From NCBI RefSeq assembly GCF_018455725.1, contig NZ_JAHCLR010000020.1:35675-99674 (forward strand): DNA of 64,000 bases, given 5' to 3'. Made by a program: the position numbers and the translations under genes. The stretch comes from Mycolicibacter acidiphilus. Its GTDB lineage: Bacteria > Actinomycetota > Actinomycetes > Mycobacteriales > Mycobacteriaceae. The notes beneath the pieces are model-generated. The model saw only the letters and a program-made list of their open reading frames with translations. It did not search any database and was not told where the DNA came from. The stretch's first letter is position 1; every line of letters begins with the position of its first letter. Positions 18,127 to 26,574 of this stretch are shown here, piece after piece.

Positions 18127-18468
18127 TCAGCGCTTCTCCTTGATCTTGGCCTTCTTGCCGCGCAGCTCGCGCAGGTAGTACAGCTTCGCCCGACGGACGT
18201 CACCGCGCACCAGGACGTCGATGTGGTCGATGTTGGGCGAGTGCACCGGGAAGGTGCGCTCCACGCCCACGCCGTAGCTCTCCTTGCGGACCGTGAACGT
18301 CTCACGGATGCCGCCGCCCTGCCGGCGGATCACCGCGCCCTTGAACACCTGGATGCGCTCCTTGGTGCCCTCGATCACCTTGACGTGCACGTTGACCGTG
18401 TCACCGGGTGAGAAGGCCGGGATGTCGTCGCGCAGCGACGCCTTGTCGACGATGTCCAGCGTGTTCAT
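18127..18468 (-). CDS. rplS: 50S ribosomal protein L19
   Basis: A 113-residue L19, located at the 30S-50S interface. It begins [19 protein letters not shown] and contains [40 protein letters not shown] and the basic C-terminus [11 protein letters not shown]. The frame is open for over 100 codons upstream, but conservation sets the start at 18468. It is the first gene of rplS-lepB-rnhB-DUF2469. Confidence 0.97.
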   Translation of the reverse strand: MNTLDIVDKASLRDDIPAFSPGDTVNVHVKVIEGTKERIQVFKGAVIRRQGGGIRETFTVRKESYGVGVERTFPVHSPNIDHIDVLVRGDVRRAKLYYLRELRGKKAKIKEKR

Positions 18469-18505
18469 GCGAAAACACTTCCTCGCGGGTCGCGGCTGCA
18501 GGCCT

Positions 18506-18534
18506 GTCCGTACGCGAGCTGAGTGCGCACGGAC
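18506..18534 (-). promoter_or_regulatory. Hairpin in rplS leader; rest of 18469-18836 non-coding
   Basis: Within the 368-base gap between rplS and divergent lppW, GTCCGT-a-CGC (18506-18515) pairs with GCG-c-ACGGAC (18525-18534), leaving a 9-base loop about 40 bases upstream of the rplS start. It would lie in the rplS transcript leader if transcription starts further upstream. L19 leaders are regulatory in some bacteria, so autoregulation is possible. The remaining gap shows no gene; an AT-rich patch near 18625-18640 could carry the rplS promoter. The lppW side ends with AGGAGG at 18821-18826. Confidence 0.35.
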
Positions 18535-18836
18535 GGTGACCGAGCCGATGGATTCGGGCATGTTGTCGCGCCGTGCGGTGCCGGGCACCCTCGCAACCGT
18601 CGGGTCGACTGCGGCGGACAACTGCTTAATTGTGCCAGATGGGGCGCGGCCAGTGAAATCGTGGAAATCACCGCTGGTCGCTACCACTGGAACGCGTCGC
18701 ATCATGGTAATTCTGAAAGTGGTCGAACTGCACGATTCGTGGGTCCACGCGGTAACGTATTCCGCGGGCCGACGGCACTGTGGTGAGCCAGCAACCCAAT
18801 TACCAGCGTCATCCATGTCGAGGAGGTCTCGTCGCT

Positions 18837-19745
18837 GTGCGGCCATCGGTACTGCTCCTGACGATCGTGATGGCGATATCGACCGTGGTGTTCGGCTGCG
18901 ACGAAAAGGTCTACGGCGCCTCCCCGGTCCGGGCGACTCAGTACCGGGCGGCTGACGTGACGCCGGTGGTCACCGCGATCGATGCGCCGCTTGCCCCGGC
19001 GGTACCGCCGGTGGCGGTGCTCGACGGCCTACAGGTGCGGATGAAGCAGGCCACCGATGAGGCAGCGACGGCCGGTGCGAACATTTCGGTGGCCGTGCTC
19101 GACCGGGTCACCCACCAGCTGGTCACCAACGGCAACACCCGCCCGATCGCGACGGCGTCGGTGGCGAAGCTGTTCATCGCCGACGATCTGCTGTTCCGCC
19201 AGACGGAGGCGGGCCTGTCGACCGATGAGCGGGCCGCGCTGGACGTCATGCTGCAGTCGTCCGACGACGGCGCCGCGGAGACGTTCTGGAACCGCAACGG
19301 CGGTAACGCGATCATCACCCGGGTCGCCGGCCGTTACGGCCTGAGCGGAACCGGGCCGCCATCCAACGGTGCGTGGTGGAACACGATCAGCACCGCCCCG
19401 GATCTGACCCGCTACTACGACATGCTGCTCAACGGCTCCGGCGGGCTGCCGGCCGAGCGAGCCGACATCATGATCAACGACCTGGCGGCATCCACCCCGA
19501 ACGGCATCGACGGCTACCCGCAGCGGTTCGGAATCCCGGAGGGGCTCTACAACGAGCCGGTGGCGGTCAAGCAGGGCTGGATGTGCTGCATCGGCAACAA
19601 CTGGATGCACCTGTCGACCGGCCTGGTCGGCCCGGACCGGCGCTACGTGGTGGTGATCGAGTCGCTGCAGCCCAGCACCGACGCCGTCGCCCGGACCACG
19701 ATCACCCAGGCGGTCAAGACCATCTTCCCCGGCGGGCGGATCTAG
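18837..19745 (+). CDS. lppW: LppW-like lipoprotein, beta-lactamase-fold
   Basis: A 302-residue lipoprotein. AGGAGG (18821-18826) points to the GTG start at 18837. The signal peptide ([20 protein letters not shown]) ends in lipobox VFGC. The mature part resembles a serine beta-lactamase/penicillin-binding fold: [17 protein letters not shown], an SxxK-like motif in [30 protein letters not shown] and [14 protein letters not shown] near the position of the usual K-T-G strand. The clear KTG triad is absent, so activity is doubtful. It matches Rv2905 in place. It is convergent with trmD across a 64-nt repeat. Confidence 0.85.
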   Translation: MRPSVLLLTIVMAISTVVFGCDEKVYGASPVRATQYRAADVTPVVTAIDAPLAPAVPPVAVLDGLQVRMKQATDEAATAGANISVAVLDRVTHQLVTNGNTRPIATASVAKLFIADDLLFRQTEAGLSTDERAALDVMLQSSDDGAAETFWNRNGGNAIITRVAGRYGLSGTGPPSNGAWWNTISTAPDLTRYYDMLLNGSGGLPAERADIMINDLAASTPNGIDGYPQRFGIPEGLYNEPVAVKQGWMCCIGNNWMHLSTGLVGPDRRYVVVIESLQPSTDAVARTTITQAVKTIFPGGRI

Positions 19746-19763
19746 ACCCTGCCCCTTGCTGGT

Positions 19764-19827
19764 GCGAGCGTGCACAATCCTCCGGGAAAACCCCTGGTGG
19801 AGCCGGACAATTGTGCACGGTCGCCGG
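19764..19827 (+). repeat. 64-nt palindromic intergenic repeat, copy A
   Basis: First of three copies that align without gaps over 64 bases (others at 23291-23354 and 39801-39864). Shared features are CGTGCA near the left end, the core CCCCTGGTGGRGCCGG and TGCACGGTC near the right end. In this copy the arms CGTGCACAAT (19769-19778) and ATTGTGCACG (19810-19819) are perfect complements. It lies 18 bases after the lppW stop and 10 before the trmD stop, filling the convergent gap. A bidirectional terminator or a REP/MITE-like mobile repeat are both possible. Confidence 0.8.
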
Positions 19828-19837
19828 AGGAGAACAC

Positions 19838-20524
19838 CTAGCCCAGCAGGTCCGGTCGACGCTCCCGGGTGCGCTGCACCGCGGCCTCGTGCCGCCAGGC
19901 GTTGATCTTCGCGTGGTCGCCGGAGAGCAGCACCTCGGGCACGTCCAGGCCACGCCAGTTCGCCGGCCGGGTGTAGCTGGGCCCCTCCAGCAGGTGATCC
20001 CGCTCGGCGGAGTGCGAATCATCAACGTGCGACACCGGATTGCCCAGTACGCCGGGCAATAACCGCAGCACGGCCTCCAGCATCACCAGGGTCGCGACCT
20101 CACCGCCGGCCAGCACATAGTCACCGATCGAGACCTCCTCGACCCGCATCCGGCGGGCGGCGTCATCGGCGACCCGCTGGTCGATCCCCTCGTAGCGCCC
20201 GCAGGCGAACACCAGGTGCTGTTCGCGGCTCCAACGTTCTGCGGTCGCCTGGGCGAACGGCATACCGGCCGGCGTCGGCACCACCAGAACCGTGCTGTCC
20301 GAACAGATCTCGTCGAGCGCCGCACCCCACACCGGTGCCTTCATCACCATCCCGGGCCCGCCCCCGTAGGGGGTGTCGTCCACCGAACGGTGCACGTCGT
20401 GGGTCCAGCTGCGCAGGTCATGGATCACCAGCTCGACCAGGCCGGACTCGATTGCCTTGCCCGGCAACGATTCTCTGATCGGGTCGAGGTACGACGGGAA
20501 GATCGTGACGACATCGACCCTCAT
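19838..20524 (-). CDS. trmD: tRNA (guanine-N1)-methyltransferase
   Basis: TrmD methylates G37 of tRNAs with S-adenosylmethionine, preventing +1 frameshifts. The 228-residue protein has the SPOUT knot: [56 protein letters not shown] and the C-terminal [12 protein letters not shown]. It overlaps rimM by ATGA (20521-20524), last in rpsP-khpA-rimM-trmD. Confidence 0.97.
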   Translation of the reverse strand: MRVDVVTIFPSYLDPIRESLPGKAIESGLVELVIHDLRSWTHDVHRSVDDTPYGGGPGMVMKAPVWGAALDEICSDSTVLVVPTPAGMPFAQATAERWSREQHLVFACGRYEGIDQRVADDAARRMRVEEVSIGDYVLAGGEVATLVMLEAVLRLLPGVLGNPVSHVDDSHSAERDHLLEGPSYTRPANWRGLDVPEVLLSGDHAKINAWRHEAAVQRTRERRPDLLG

Positions 20525-21039
20525 GGCAGGTCCAGCAGCCCGTCCGGCGGATCGATCTGCACCACCCGGTCTTCCAGCGACACCGAGGTGACGATCGCGG
20601 CGACGAACGGCACCAGCAGCTCGCCGCCGCCGGTGCGTTTAACCGATAACAGCTCACCGGCGCCGGTGTGCAGCACCTCGGTCACCGTGCCGAGATCCTC
20701 CCCCGCCACGGTGCGCACCCGCAGGCCCTCCAACTGGTGGTCGTAGAACGTGTCGTCCTCGTCGATCGGCGGCAGATCCGCCGAGTCGATCACCAGCAGG
20801 CTGCCCCGGATCGCGTCGGCCGCGTCCCGGTCGGTCACCCCGGCCAACCGGACGAGCAGCCGGGCGCCGTGCTGGCGCGCCGACTCGACCACGCAGTCCC
20901 GCGGCTTTTCGCCGCGCTTCTTCGCACGTAGCACCGTGCCGGGCGCGAACCGGTCCTCCGGGTCGTCGGTGCGCACATCGACGACGACCTCGCCGGCGAT
21001 GCCGTGGGCTTTGACCACCCGCCCGACGGTCAGCTCCAT
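20521..21039 (-). CDS. rimM: 16S rRNA processing protein RimM
   Basis: RimM assists 30S head maturation around S19. The 172-residue product has the N-terminal beta-barrel ([29 protein letters not shown]) and the PRC-barrel ([34 protein letters not shown]). ATG 21039 fits family N-termini; the frame is open upstream. Second to last gene in the rpsP operon. Confidence 0.95.
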   Translation of the reverse strand: MELTVGRVVKAHGIAGEVVVDVRTDDPEDRFAPGTVLRAKKRGEKPRDCVVESARQHGARLLVRLAGVTDRDAADAIRGSLLVIDSADLPPIDEDDTFYDHQLEGLRVRTVAGEDLGTVTEVLHTGAGELLSVKRTGGGELLVPFVAAIVTSVSLEDRVVQIDPPDGLLDLP

Positions 21040-21049
21040 GAGCGGCTCG

Positions 21050-21292
21050 CTACCGGTCGGTGTCCACCACGTCCACGCGGATACCGCGTCCACCGATGCC
21101 GGCAACGAGGGTGCGCAGCGCGGTGGCGGTACGGCCGCCGCGGCCGATCACCTTGCCCAGGTCATCGGGGTGGACGTGCACCTCGACGGTGCGTCCACGC
21201 CGGTTGGTCACCATGTCGACGCGCACGTCGTCCGGGTTGTCGACGATGCCGCGCACCAGGTGCTCGACGGCGTCCGCCACCATCGCACTCAT
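21050..21292 (-). CDS. khpA: KH-domain RNA-binding protein KhpA
   Basis: An 80-residue single KH domain protein: [20 protein letters not shown], then [19 protein letters not shown] with the GxxG RNA-binding loop (GRGG). KhpA acts with KhpB in RNA binding affecting cell-wall growth in Gram-positives. It sits between rpsP (8 bases) and rimM (10 bases), as Rv2908c. Confidence 0.95.
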   Translation of the reverse strand: MSAMVADAVEHLVRGIVDNPDDVRVDMVTNRRGRTVEVHVHPDDLGKVIGRGGRTATALRTLVAGIGGRGIRVDVVDTDR

Positions 21293-21300
21293 CGGCGGTG

Positions 21301-21774
21301 TCAGCTCTCGGTGGCCGGCTCAGCCGGCTCGGCGGCGGGCTCGGCCTCGGCCTTGGCCTCGTCAGCCTTCGGCTCGTCCTTCTTGGGGGCCTTCTTCTTC
21401 TTGAGCGTGGTGGCCTCGGTGGTCGGGCCGCCCTCGGCCTCGGCCAGTGCGGCGTTGAACAGCTCCAGCTTGCTCGGCTTGGCCGGCTTCACCTTCAGGC
21501 GACCCTCGGCGCCGGGCAGGCCCTTGAACTTCTGCCAGTCACCGGTGATCTTCAGCAGCTTCGCGACCGGCTCGGTGGGCTGCGCGCCCACGGACAGCCA
21601 GTACTGGGCGCGCTCGGTGTCGATCTCGATCAGGCTCGGCTCTTCCTTCGGGTGGTAGCGGCCGATGACCTCGATCGAGCGGCCGTCGCGGCGGGTGCGC
21701 GCGTCGGCGACGACGATGCGGTACTGGGGGTTGCGGATCTTGCCAAGCCGGGTGAGCTTGATCTTGACAGCCAT
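21301..21774 (-). CDS. rpsP: 30S ribosomal protein S16
   Basis: A 157-residue S16 with the standard 1-85 domain ([52 protein letters not shown]) and a long Lys/Ala/Glu-rich low-complexity tail typical of mycobacteria. First gene of the rpsP-khpA-rimM-trmD operon. Its 168-base upstream gap to 21943 holds AGGAGT next to the start but nothing else recognised. Confidence 0.97.
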   Translation of the reverse strand: MAVKIKLTRLGKIRNPQYRIVVADARTRRDGRSIEVIGRYHPKEEPSLIEIDTERAQYWLSVGAQPTEPVAKLLKITGDWQKFKGLPGAEGRLKVKPAKPSKLELFNAALAEAEGGPTTEATTLKKKKAPKKDEPKADEAKAEAEPAAEPAEPATES

Positions 21775-21942
21775 GAGTCACTCCTGGGTATCACGCTGCA
21801 ATTCAGCGATGCGGGCGGGTTTGCCCGGATCCGGTTTTGCCTCGCGTGTCTGGCGCACCGTACGACCGTGGTCGGGCGGCGGACAGCCACCGATTGTGCC
21901 AGAAGGCCCCCGGTCAGCAGAAATCGGCAGGAGTCGTCGCCG

Positions 21943-22368
21943 TCAGGTCCGGTCGAAGCACTTAGTCTCCACCCGGCGACTCATCCGCCAACCGTCGGCG
22001 GTGCGGACGAACTCGTCGTCGTACCAGAACCCGAGCAGCATCGTGGCGGGTTTCTCGGGGGTCTCGGTGGCGAAGACCATCGGGTTGAAGCAGAACGTGC
22101 GCGCGGTGGCCGCGTCACCGTCCACCCGGATCGACGGCAGTCCCAGCATGTGCGCGTAGCCGACGAAGTTCGGCAGCACCTGCGCCAGCCACGCCTTCAC
22201 CTGCGGGTAGTACCCGTCGATGCCGCCCATCGCGCGGTAGTCGATGTAGGCGTCCGCGGTGAACACCGCGTCGAGGTCATCGAAGCAGCGGGTGTCGATC
22301 GCGGTGCTGTAGTCGACCAGCAGCTGCTGAATCTGCCACCGGTCGGAGATCTCGGCCTGGCTCACCAT
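21943..22368 (-). CDS. SnoaL/NTF2-like protein
   Basis: A 141-residue NTF2-fold protein: EISDRWQIQQLLVDYSTAID, CFDDLDAVFTADAYIDYRAM, TARTFCFNPM and a C-terminal GFWYDDEFVRTADGWRMSRR. SnoaL-like proteins bind small hydrophobic ligands or catalyse aldol/isomerase reactions; the substrate is unknown. It corresponds to Rv2910c. Start taken at ATG 22368; a GTG at 22383 is possible. It is divergent from dacB2 with a very short shared upstream region (about 47 bases). Confidence 0.85.
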   Translation of the reverse strand: MVSQAEISDRWQIQQLLVDYSTAIDTRCFDDLDAVFTADAYIDYRAMGGIDGYYPQVKAWLAQVLPNFVGYAHMLGLPSIRVDGDAATARTFCFNPMVFATETPEKPATMLLGFWYDDEFVRTADGWRMSRRVETKCFDRT

Positions 22369-22414
22369 CGTTCGATTCAACACGACCGGCCGGGGCTGGC
22401 TAGGCTGAACCGCC

Positions 22415-23287
22415 ATGCGGAGATTCCTCGCCTGCACCGCCCTGCTGCTGACCGGCCTGCTCTCCCCCTGCGCTCCCCCGGCCGCAGCCGATGTCGCCCA
22501 ACCGTTCGGTTCCGCACCGATTCCCGACGGCCCGGCCCCGGCCTGGATCATCGCCGACCTGGACAGCGGCCAGGTGCTGGCCGAGCGGGACGGCTACGCG
22601 GTGCACCCGCCGGCCAGCACGATCAAGGTGCTGCTGGCGCTGACCGCCCTCGATGAGCTGCCGCTGGACGCCACCGTGGTCGCAACCCCGGCCGACACCC
22701 ACGTGGAGTGCAACTGCGTCGGCATCAAACCCGGCCACACCTACACCGCCCGCCAGTTGCTGGACGCGGTGCTGCTGGTGTCCGGCAACGACGCCGCCAA
22801 CACCCTGGCCGACATGCTCGGCGGGCCGGACGCCGCGGTGGCCAAGATGAACGCCAAGGCCGCCGAGGTCGGCGCCACCGCCACCCATGCGTCCACTCCG
22901 TCCGGGCTGGACGGCCCCGGCGGTCCGGGCGGCACCACCCCGCACGACCTGGCCGCGATCTTCCGGGCGGCGATGGCCAACCCGGTGTTCGCCCAGATCA
23001 CTGCGCAGCCGTCGGCGATGTTCCCCACCGACACCGGCGAGAAGTCGATCAGCAACATGAACGAACTGCTGTTCCGCTACCCTGGCGCGATCGGCGGCAA
23101 GACCGGGTTCACCGATGCCGCCCGCAAGACCTACGTCGGCGCCGCGGCGCGCGACGGCCGGCGACTGGTGATCGCGATGATGTTCGGCCTGATCCATGAG
23201 GGCGGCCCCACCTACTGGGATCAGGCCGCCACCCTGCTGGACTGGGGTTTCGCGCAGAACCCGCAGTCGGGCGTCGGCACGCTTTAA
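22415..23287 (+). CDS. dacB2: D-alanyl-D-alanine carboxypeptidase (PBP)
   Basis: A 290-residue serine DD-carboxypeptidase that trims peptidoglycan pentapeptides. Signal peptide residues 1-25 (MRRFLACTALLLTGLLSPC ending AAA), then STIKVLLALTALDEL (SxxK), VLLVSGNDAANTLADML (SGN) and GAIGGKTGFTDAARKTYVG (KTG), all three catalytic motifs intact. No clear C-terminal amphipathic anchor. It matches Rv2911. A 64-nt repeat begins 3 bases after its stop. Confidence 0.95.
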   Translation: MRRFLACTALLLTGLLSPCAPPAAADVAQPFGSAPIPDGPAPAWIIADLDSGQVLAERDGYAVHPPASTIKVLLALTALDELPLDATVVATPADTHVECNCVGIKPGHTYTARQLLDAVLLVSGNDAANTLADMLGGPDAAVAKMNAKAAEVGATATHASTPSGLDGPGGPGGTTPHDLAAIFRAAMANPVFAQITAQPSAMFPTDTGEKSISNMNELLFRYPGAIGGKTGFTDAARKTYVGAAARDGRRLVIAMMFGLIHEGGPTYWDQAATLLDWGFAQNPQSGVGTL

Positions 23288-23290
23288 TCG

Positions 23291-23354
23291 CCGGCCGTGC
23301 ACAGCTGACCGGCATTTCCCCTGGTGGGGCCGGTCAACTCTGCACGGTCGCGGG
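23291..23354 (+). repeat. 64-nt palindromic intergenic repeat, copy B
   Basis: Second copy, between convergent dacB2 and the lipoprotein gene, 3 and 14 bases from their stops. The 17-base arms beginning CGTGCACAGCTGACCGG pair with CCGGTCAACTCTGCACG at 15 of 17 positions, and the arm sequence differs from copy A while pairing is kept. The core CCCCTGGTGGGGCCGG is intact. Same orientation as the other copies. Confidence 0.8.
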
Positions 23355-23368
23355 ATTGCGGTCGGACG

Positions 23369-23893
23369 CTACGGCGATTCCAACTCCGCCGTGACGTCGC
23401 CACGGTCGAAGGGGTCCTTCGCGTGGTCGTAGGTGTCCCGGCACTGGCCGTAGAGTGTGATACGCGCGTGAGCTCGCAACGGCACGACATACATGAAGTC
23501 CACCTCCGCGTCCACGTCGTTCTTTCTCAGAGCCGTTGTGTGCGAATGAAAGTCAGGATCCCCCTGCCACCCGTGCTGCTGCAACGCGGAGATCACCGTT
23601 GTCGGGGCCACTGGACTCGACCTGTCGGCCCCCGGCATCCAGAACACCAGTACGAGTTTGCCGCGGAACGGGCCTTTGTTGTTGTCAGTGCAGGATTCGT
23701 AGGTGAACGTCGTCCTCGTCAAGCTGCCCTGTAGACCTAGGTCCCGAACCAAACCCTTACCGGCATCGATCACTTGCGCGCGGGCCTGTTGCGGCGTCAT
23801 CGGATTCGTCACCGCGTCACCACAGCCGGCCAACATCGCGGCAAACACCGGCAGGCCAACAGCCCCGATCACGCGTCTCCAGCGAGTACTCAA
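23369..23893 (-). CDS. Putative lipoprotein, distal tandem copy
   Basis: A 174-residue lipoprotein: signal peptide VIGAVGLPVFAAM with lipobox LAGC, then TPQQARAQVIDAGK, FTYESCTDNNKGPFRGKLVL, LQQHGWQGDPDFHSHTTAL and CRDTYDHAKDPFDRGDVTAE. The start is TTG 23893 after GAGGAG; an overlapping ATG is out of frame. It is paralogous along its whole length with the next upstream gene (23943-24470) and 49 bases after it. Family not recognised; the general layout recalls mycobacterial LppA-type lipoproteins. Being last behind a type VII-like hydrolase, it could be an immunity or accessory lipoprotein; this is inference. Confidence 0.8.
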   Translation of the reverse strand: MSTRWRRVIGAVGLPVFAAMLAGCGDAVTNPMTPQQARAQVIDAGKGLVRDLGLQGSLTRTTFTYESCTDNNKGPFRGKLVLVFWMPGADRSSPVAPTTVISALQQHGWQGDPDFHSHTTALRKNDVDAEVDFMYVVPLRAHARITLYGQCRDTYDHAKDPFDRGDVTAELESP

Positions 23894-23942
23894 CGGTCAT
23901 GCTCCTCGATGTTCCTTGGCGCGCAACCCATCCGGGTGAACG

Positions 23943-24470
23943 TTAGGGCGATTCCAACTCCGCCATCACGTCACCGCGGTCGTACGGGTCCTTCGAGTGG
24001 TCGTAGGTGTCCCGGCATTGCCCGTACAGTTCAATGCGCGCGTGTCCTGCCGGGGGCGGATAAGCCTTGACCACATGCACCACCGCGTCCACGTGGTTCT
24101 TCTCCAACGTCACGCCGTGTGCATGAAAGTCAGGGTCACCCTGCCATCCGTGCTGCTGCAACGCGGTAGTTAACGTCGCCGAGTCCGCTGGACCGGACCG
24201 GTCGACCTCCGGCATCCAGAAGACCAGCATGAGTTTGCCGCGGTACGGGCCTTTGTTGTTGTCGGTGCACGATTCGTAGGTGAACCTCGTCTCAACCAGA
24301 GAGCCACGCAATCCCAGGTCCTGGACTAATTCTTTACCGGCATCGATTACCTGCGCACGCGCCTGTTGCGGCGTCATCGGATTCGTCACCACATCACCAC
24401 ACCCCGCCATCACAGCACCCAGCGCCAACGCCCCGATCGCACTGAGCACGCGCCGCCAGCAAGTACTCAA
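23943..24470 (-). CDS. Putative lipoprotein, proximal tandem copy
   Basis: A 175-residue lipoprotein with signal peptide VLSAIGALALGAV and lipobox MAGC, two further conserved Cys (YESCTDNNKGPYRGKL, YGQCRDTYDHSKDPYDRGDV), and WQGDPDFHAH. The start is TTG 24470, with AGGAG about 8 bases upstream. It lies 17 bases after the stop of the DUF1023 hydrolase, so probably the same transcript. Differences from its paralogue cluster at 95-150, the region after WQGDPDFH, suggesting a diversifying surface. Function unknown. Confidence 0.8.
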   Translation of the reverse strand: MSTCWRRVLSAIGALALGAVMAGCGDVVTNPMTPQQARAQVIDAGKELVQDLGLRGSLVETRFTYESCTDNNKGPYRGKLMLVFWMPEVDRSGPADSATLTTALQQHGWQGDPDFHAHGVTLEKNHVDAVVHVVKAYPPPAGHARIELYGQCRDTYDHSKDPYDRGDVMAELESP

Positions 24471-24487
24471 TCCTCATACTCCTACCT

Positions 24488-26209
24488 CTAGTTCGTATGA
24501 CTGTGATTGTCGTGCGCATGCCGGCCTCTCTCCGGATCCAAGGCCTGGTCGAGACCCAGAGGGGTGGCCGACGTGCCGGGGATTGGGATCAGTGTCCCCG
24601 GAATTCGGATCGGCGCTTTGGTGTACCAGTGATCCGCGCGGTGCTCGGCGGTCATCCCGTGCTGCTGCAACTGATCACCGTGGCCCGAGGCGATGTCGGC
24701 CATGCTGTAGAGGGACTCCGATCCTTTCTCGAAGTATCGACTGTGATCGGTGCTGAAGTCGTGCCGCGATGACTCGGCGTGGAACCGAGTGGAACCGAAC
24801 CCGTCGATCGAGGGGTCCTTGCCCAGGCCGAGACCGGGGCCGTTGACGTGTTCCCGGCCGAAGTAGGTGACCGGATCGGTGCTCGCTGCCCCGACATACA
24901 GATGCCCGCCCGGCGGCAGATGAAAATCGGCCGCGGATTTCGCCAGATCGGTGCCGGGACTGCCGATCAGCACGATGTCGTCGACGCGCATGCCATATCT
25001 CGCCGCTGCATCGGCAACCGTGGTGGAGCCGTAGGAATGGCCGATCACCGTCAAATGCGACGGAGTGCCTTGATGGTCCGCCCTCAGCGCATTGACATCG
25101 GCGGCCAGCAGTTCGGCGCCGTGACGCGCCATGTTCGGCACCGCGACGGCCTGATCGTTCGGTGCGTCGTACCCCATCCACATCACCACTGCGTTCGACT
25201 TGCCGGGGTCGGCCAAGCTGGTCTCGTTGTAGAGGTTGACCGGATCGGGGTTGTCCATAGACCCGGCCCTCACGGACGTGGTGAGACCGGAGACCTTCAC
25301 TGTGGTGTTGTCCGCGGTGTCGGGGTTGCCGATCGCGATCGCCGCGGAACCCTTGCCGCCGAACGCCTCCGGGTCGTACTTCAATAGATAAATCGGCGGG
25401 TGCTCGTTATTGCTGCCGATGGCGTCGTCTCGGTAGCGCTTCAGAGCCTTCTGGACCTCGTTCGCATTGTGGTAGCGCACGATGTCGGTGGCGGTCAGAC
25501 CGTACTGCTCCGGATGCGCCTGGACCTCCTCGACGCTGACATGATGCTTCTCGGCCGCTGACGTGACCCGGGCCAGATCCTGTTGCTGGATCTTTAGATT
25601 CGCCTCGCTCTTCAGCTCACTCGGGGTCGGCGGTGTGGCCTTGTCGCCGGGCGCCGGCGTCCCGCCACCCCCGGTGTCCCGGGTACTGTCCAGCGCCGAA
25701 ACCGCCTGCCGCAGCGTCTGATCGGTGCGTTGATCGGCGGCGTCGAAGTCGGTGAGCATCCTCTTGAGGGTGATGGTCTCGCGGGTCGCCAGCATGCGGA
25801 TCGTCAGCGCATTGCTCGGGCTGATCCGCGCGAGCACGTCCAGCGGACTGCCGGGACGCACCGACACGGCCCCGTCGGGGGCGACCTGCCAGCCTTGGCC
25901 CTCCAGCTGCGCGACTGCCTGCAGCAGCGACGTGCGCAGCTGCGTCAGCTGCTCGCCGCCCGCGGCCATAGCAGCCTGCAGCCTAGTCAGGGCGTCGTGC
26001 ACGGTCTGCATCTGCACGAGGGTTCGTTGTCCGTCGACGATCGCCGCATCCGCGCCCGCGCCCTGCCACCCGGCCGTCAGCGCGGCCAGGTTGGCCCGCT
26101 GCCGCTCGATCTGGGCCTGGTAGACCACTGCGGCCACACTCATCTGGGCGGCACCCTGGGTCAACGCGTCGGGATGGGCGGCCTCGACTTGCGGGATGGT
26201 GATGGTCAT
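24488..26209 (-). CDS. Type VII-associated alpha/beta hydrolase (DUF1023) with WXG-like N-terminus
   Basis: A 573-residue protein. Residues 1-110 are helical with LAALTAGWQGAGADAAI (W48-x-G50), resembling WXG100/ESX substrates. A Pro/Gly/Thr linker (GGGGTPAPGDKATPPTP) follows, then a helical stretch and the DUF1023 alpha/beta hydrolase: VVMWMGYDAPND, HLTVIGHSYGSTTVADAA (nucleophile Ser near residue 390), LIGSPGTDLAKS and STDHSRYFEKGSESL (His near 485). The start overlaps the upstream EspC-like gene by ATGA. The combination suggests an exported esterase, lipase or toxin; the substrate is unknown. No signal peptide is present. Two lipoprotein genes follow. Confidence 0.85.
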   Translation of the reverse strand: MTITIPQVEAAHPDALTQGAAQMSVAAVVYQAQIERQRANLAALTAGWQGAGADAAIVDGQRTLVQMQTVHDALTRLQAAMAAGGEQLTQLRTSLLQAVAQLEGQGWQVAPDGAVSVRPGSPLDVLARISPSNALTIRMLATRETITLKRMLTDFDAADQRTDQTLRQAVSALDSTRDTGGGGTPAPGDKATPPTPSELKSEANLKIQQQDLARVTSAAEKHHVSVEEVQAHPEQYGLTATDIVRYHNANEVQKALKRYRDDAIGSNNEHPPIYLLKYDPEAFGGKGSAAIAIGNPDTADNTTVKVSGLTTSVRAGSMDNPDPVNLYNETSLADPGKSNAVVMWMGYDAPNDQAVAVPNMARHGAELLAADVNALRADHQGTPSHLTVIGHSYGSTTVADAAARYGMRVDDIVLIGSPGTDLAKSAADFHLPPGGHLYVGAASTDPVTYFGREHVNGPGLGLGKDPSIDGFGSTRFHAESSRHDFSTDHSRYFEKGSESLYSMADIASGHGDQLQQHGMTAEHRADHWYTKAPIRIPGTLIPIPGTSATPLGLDQALDPERGRHAHDNHSHTN

Positions 26210-26505
26210 CGGCCGGACTGCTGCAACCGTCGGCCGAACGTCTCGTCGGTGGCGTCGTACTGTCGGGCGGCTGCGTCGAGCTTGTCCGCGTGACCGTCCA
26301 GGGCCGTGCTGACGGACCGGTTGGCCGGTTCCAGCGCCGCCCGGGCAGCGTGGCATCCGCCGGCACTACGCAACCCCAACAGGCCGGCTGCAGTATCGGC
26401 CAACGCCTCGTTGGCTCCGGTGTTTGAGACGGCGGCAGCCACTGCCCTCTCCCGGGCGGCAACGTCACGCAACACCGGTGGATTCACTCGCAGGGTGGGT
26501 GCCAC
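26206..26505 (-). CDS. EspC-like ESX secretion-associated protein
   Basis: A 99-residue helical protein of the EspC/DUF2580 type: LRVNPPVLRDVAARERAVAA, an Ala-rich helical hairpin, and a C-terminal RQYDATDETF in which Y83-x3-D87 matches the YxxxD/E type VII export signal. Start taken at GTG 26505; an ATG 14 codons upstream is also in frame. It overlaps the hydrolase gene by ATGA, so the two are translationally coupled. By analogy with EspC/EspA pairs it may be the co-secreted partner of the hydrolase's WXG-like domain. No ESX core genes are in the window. Confidence 0.8.
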   Translation of the reverse strand: MAPTLRVNPPVLRDVAARERAVAAAVSNTGANEALADTAAGLLGLRSAGGCHAARAALEPANRSVSTALDGHADKLDAAARQYDATDETFGRRLQQSGR

Positions 26506-26574
26506 CCGTTCATCGTAAAGCGGCCGACACCGCGGTCCTGGCACCAATTTCAGAGGCGCTACCAGGGGAGCCGG

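Noticed and set aside
23894-24487. ATG codons overlapping the TTG starts of the two lipoproteins
   Set aside because: They open other frames that lose the signal peptide and lipobox; the TTG frames are conserved between the two paralogues.
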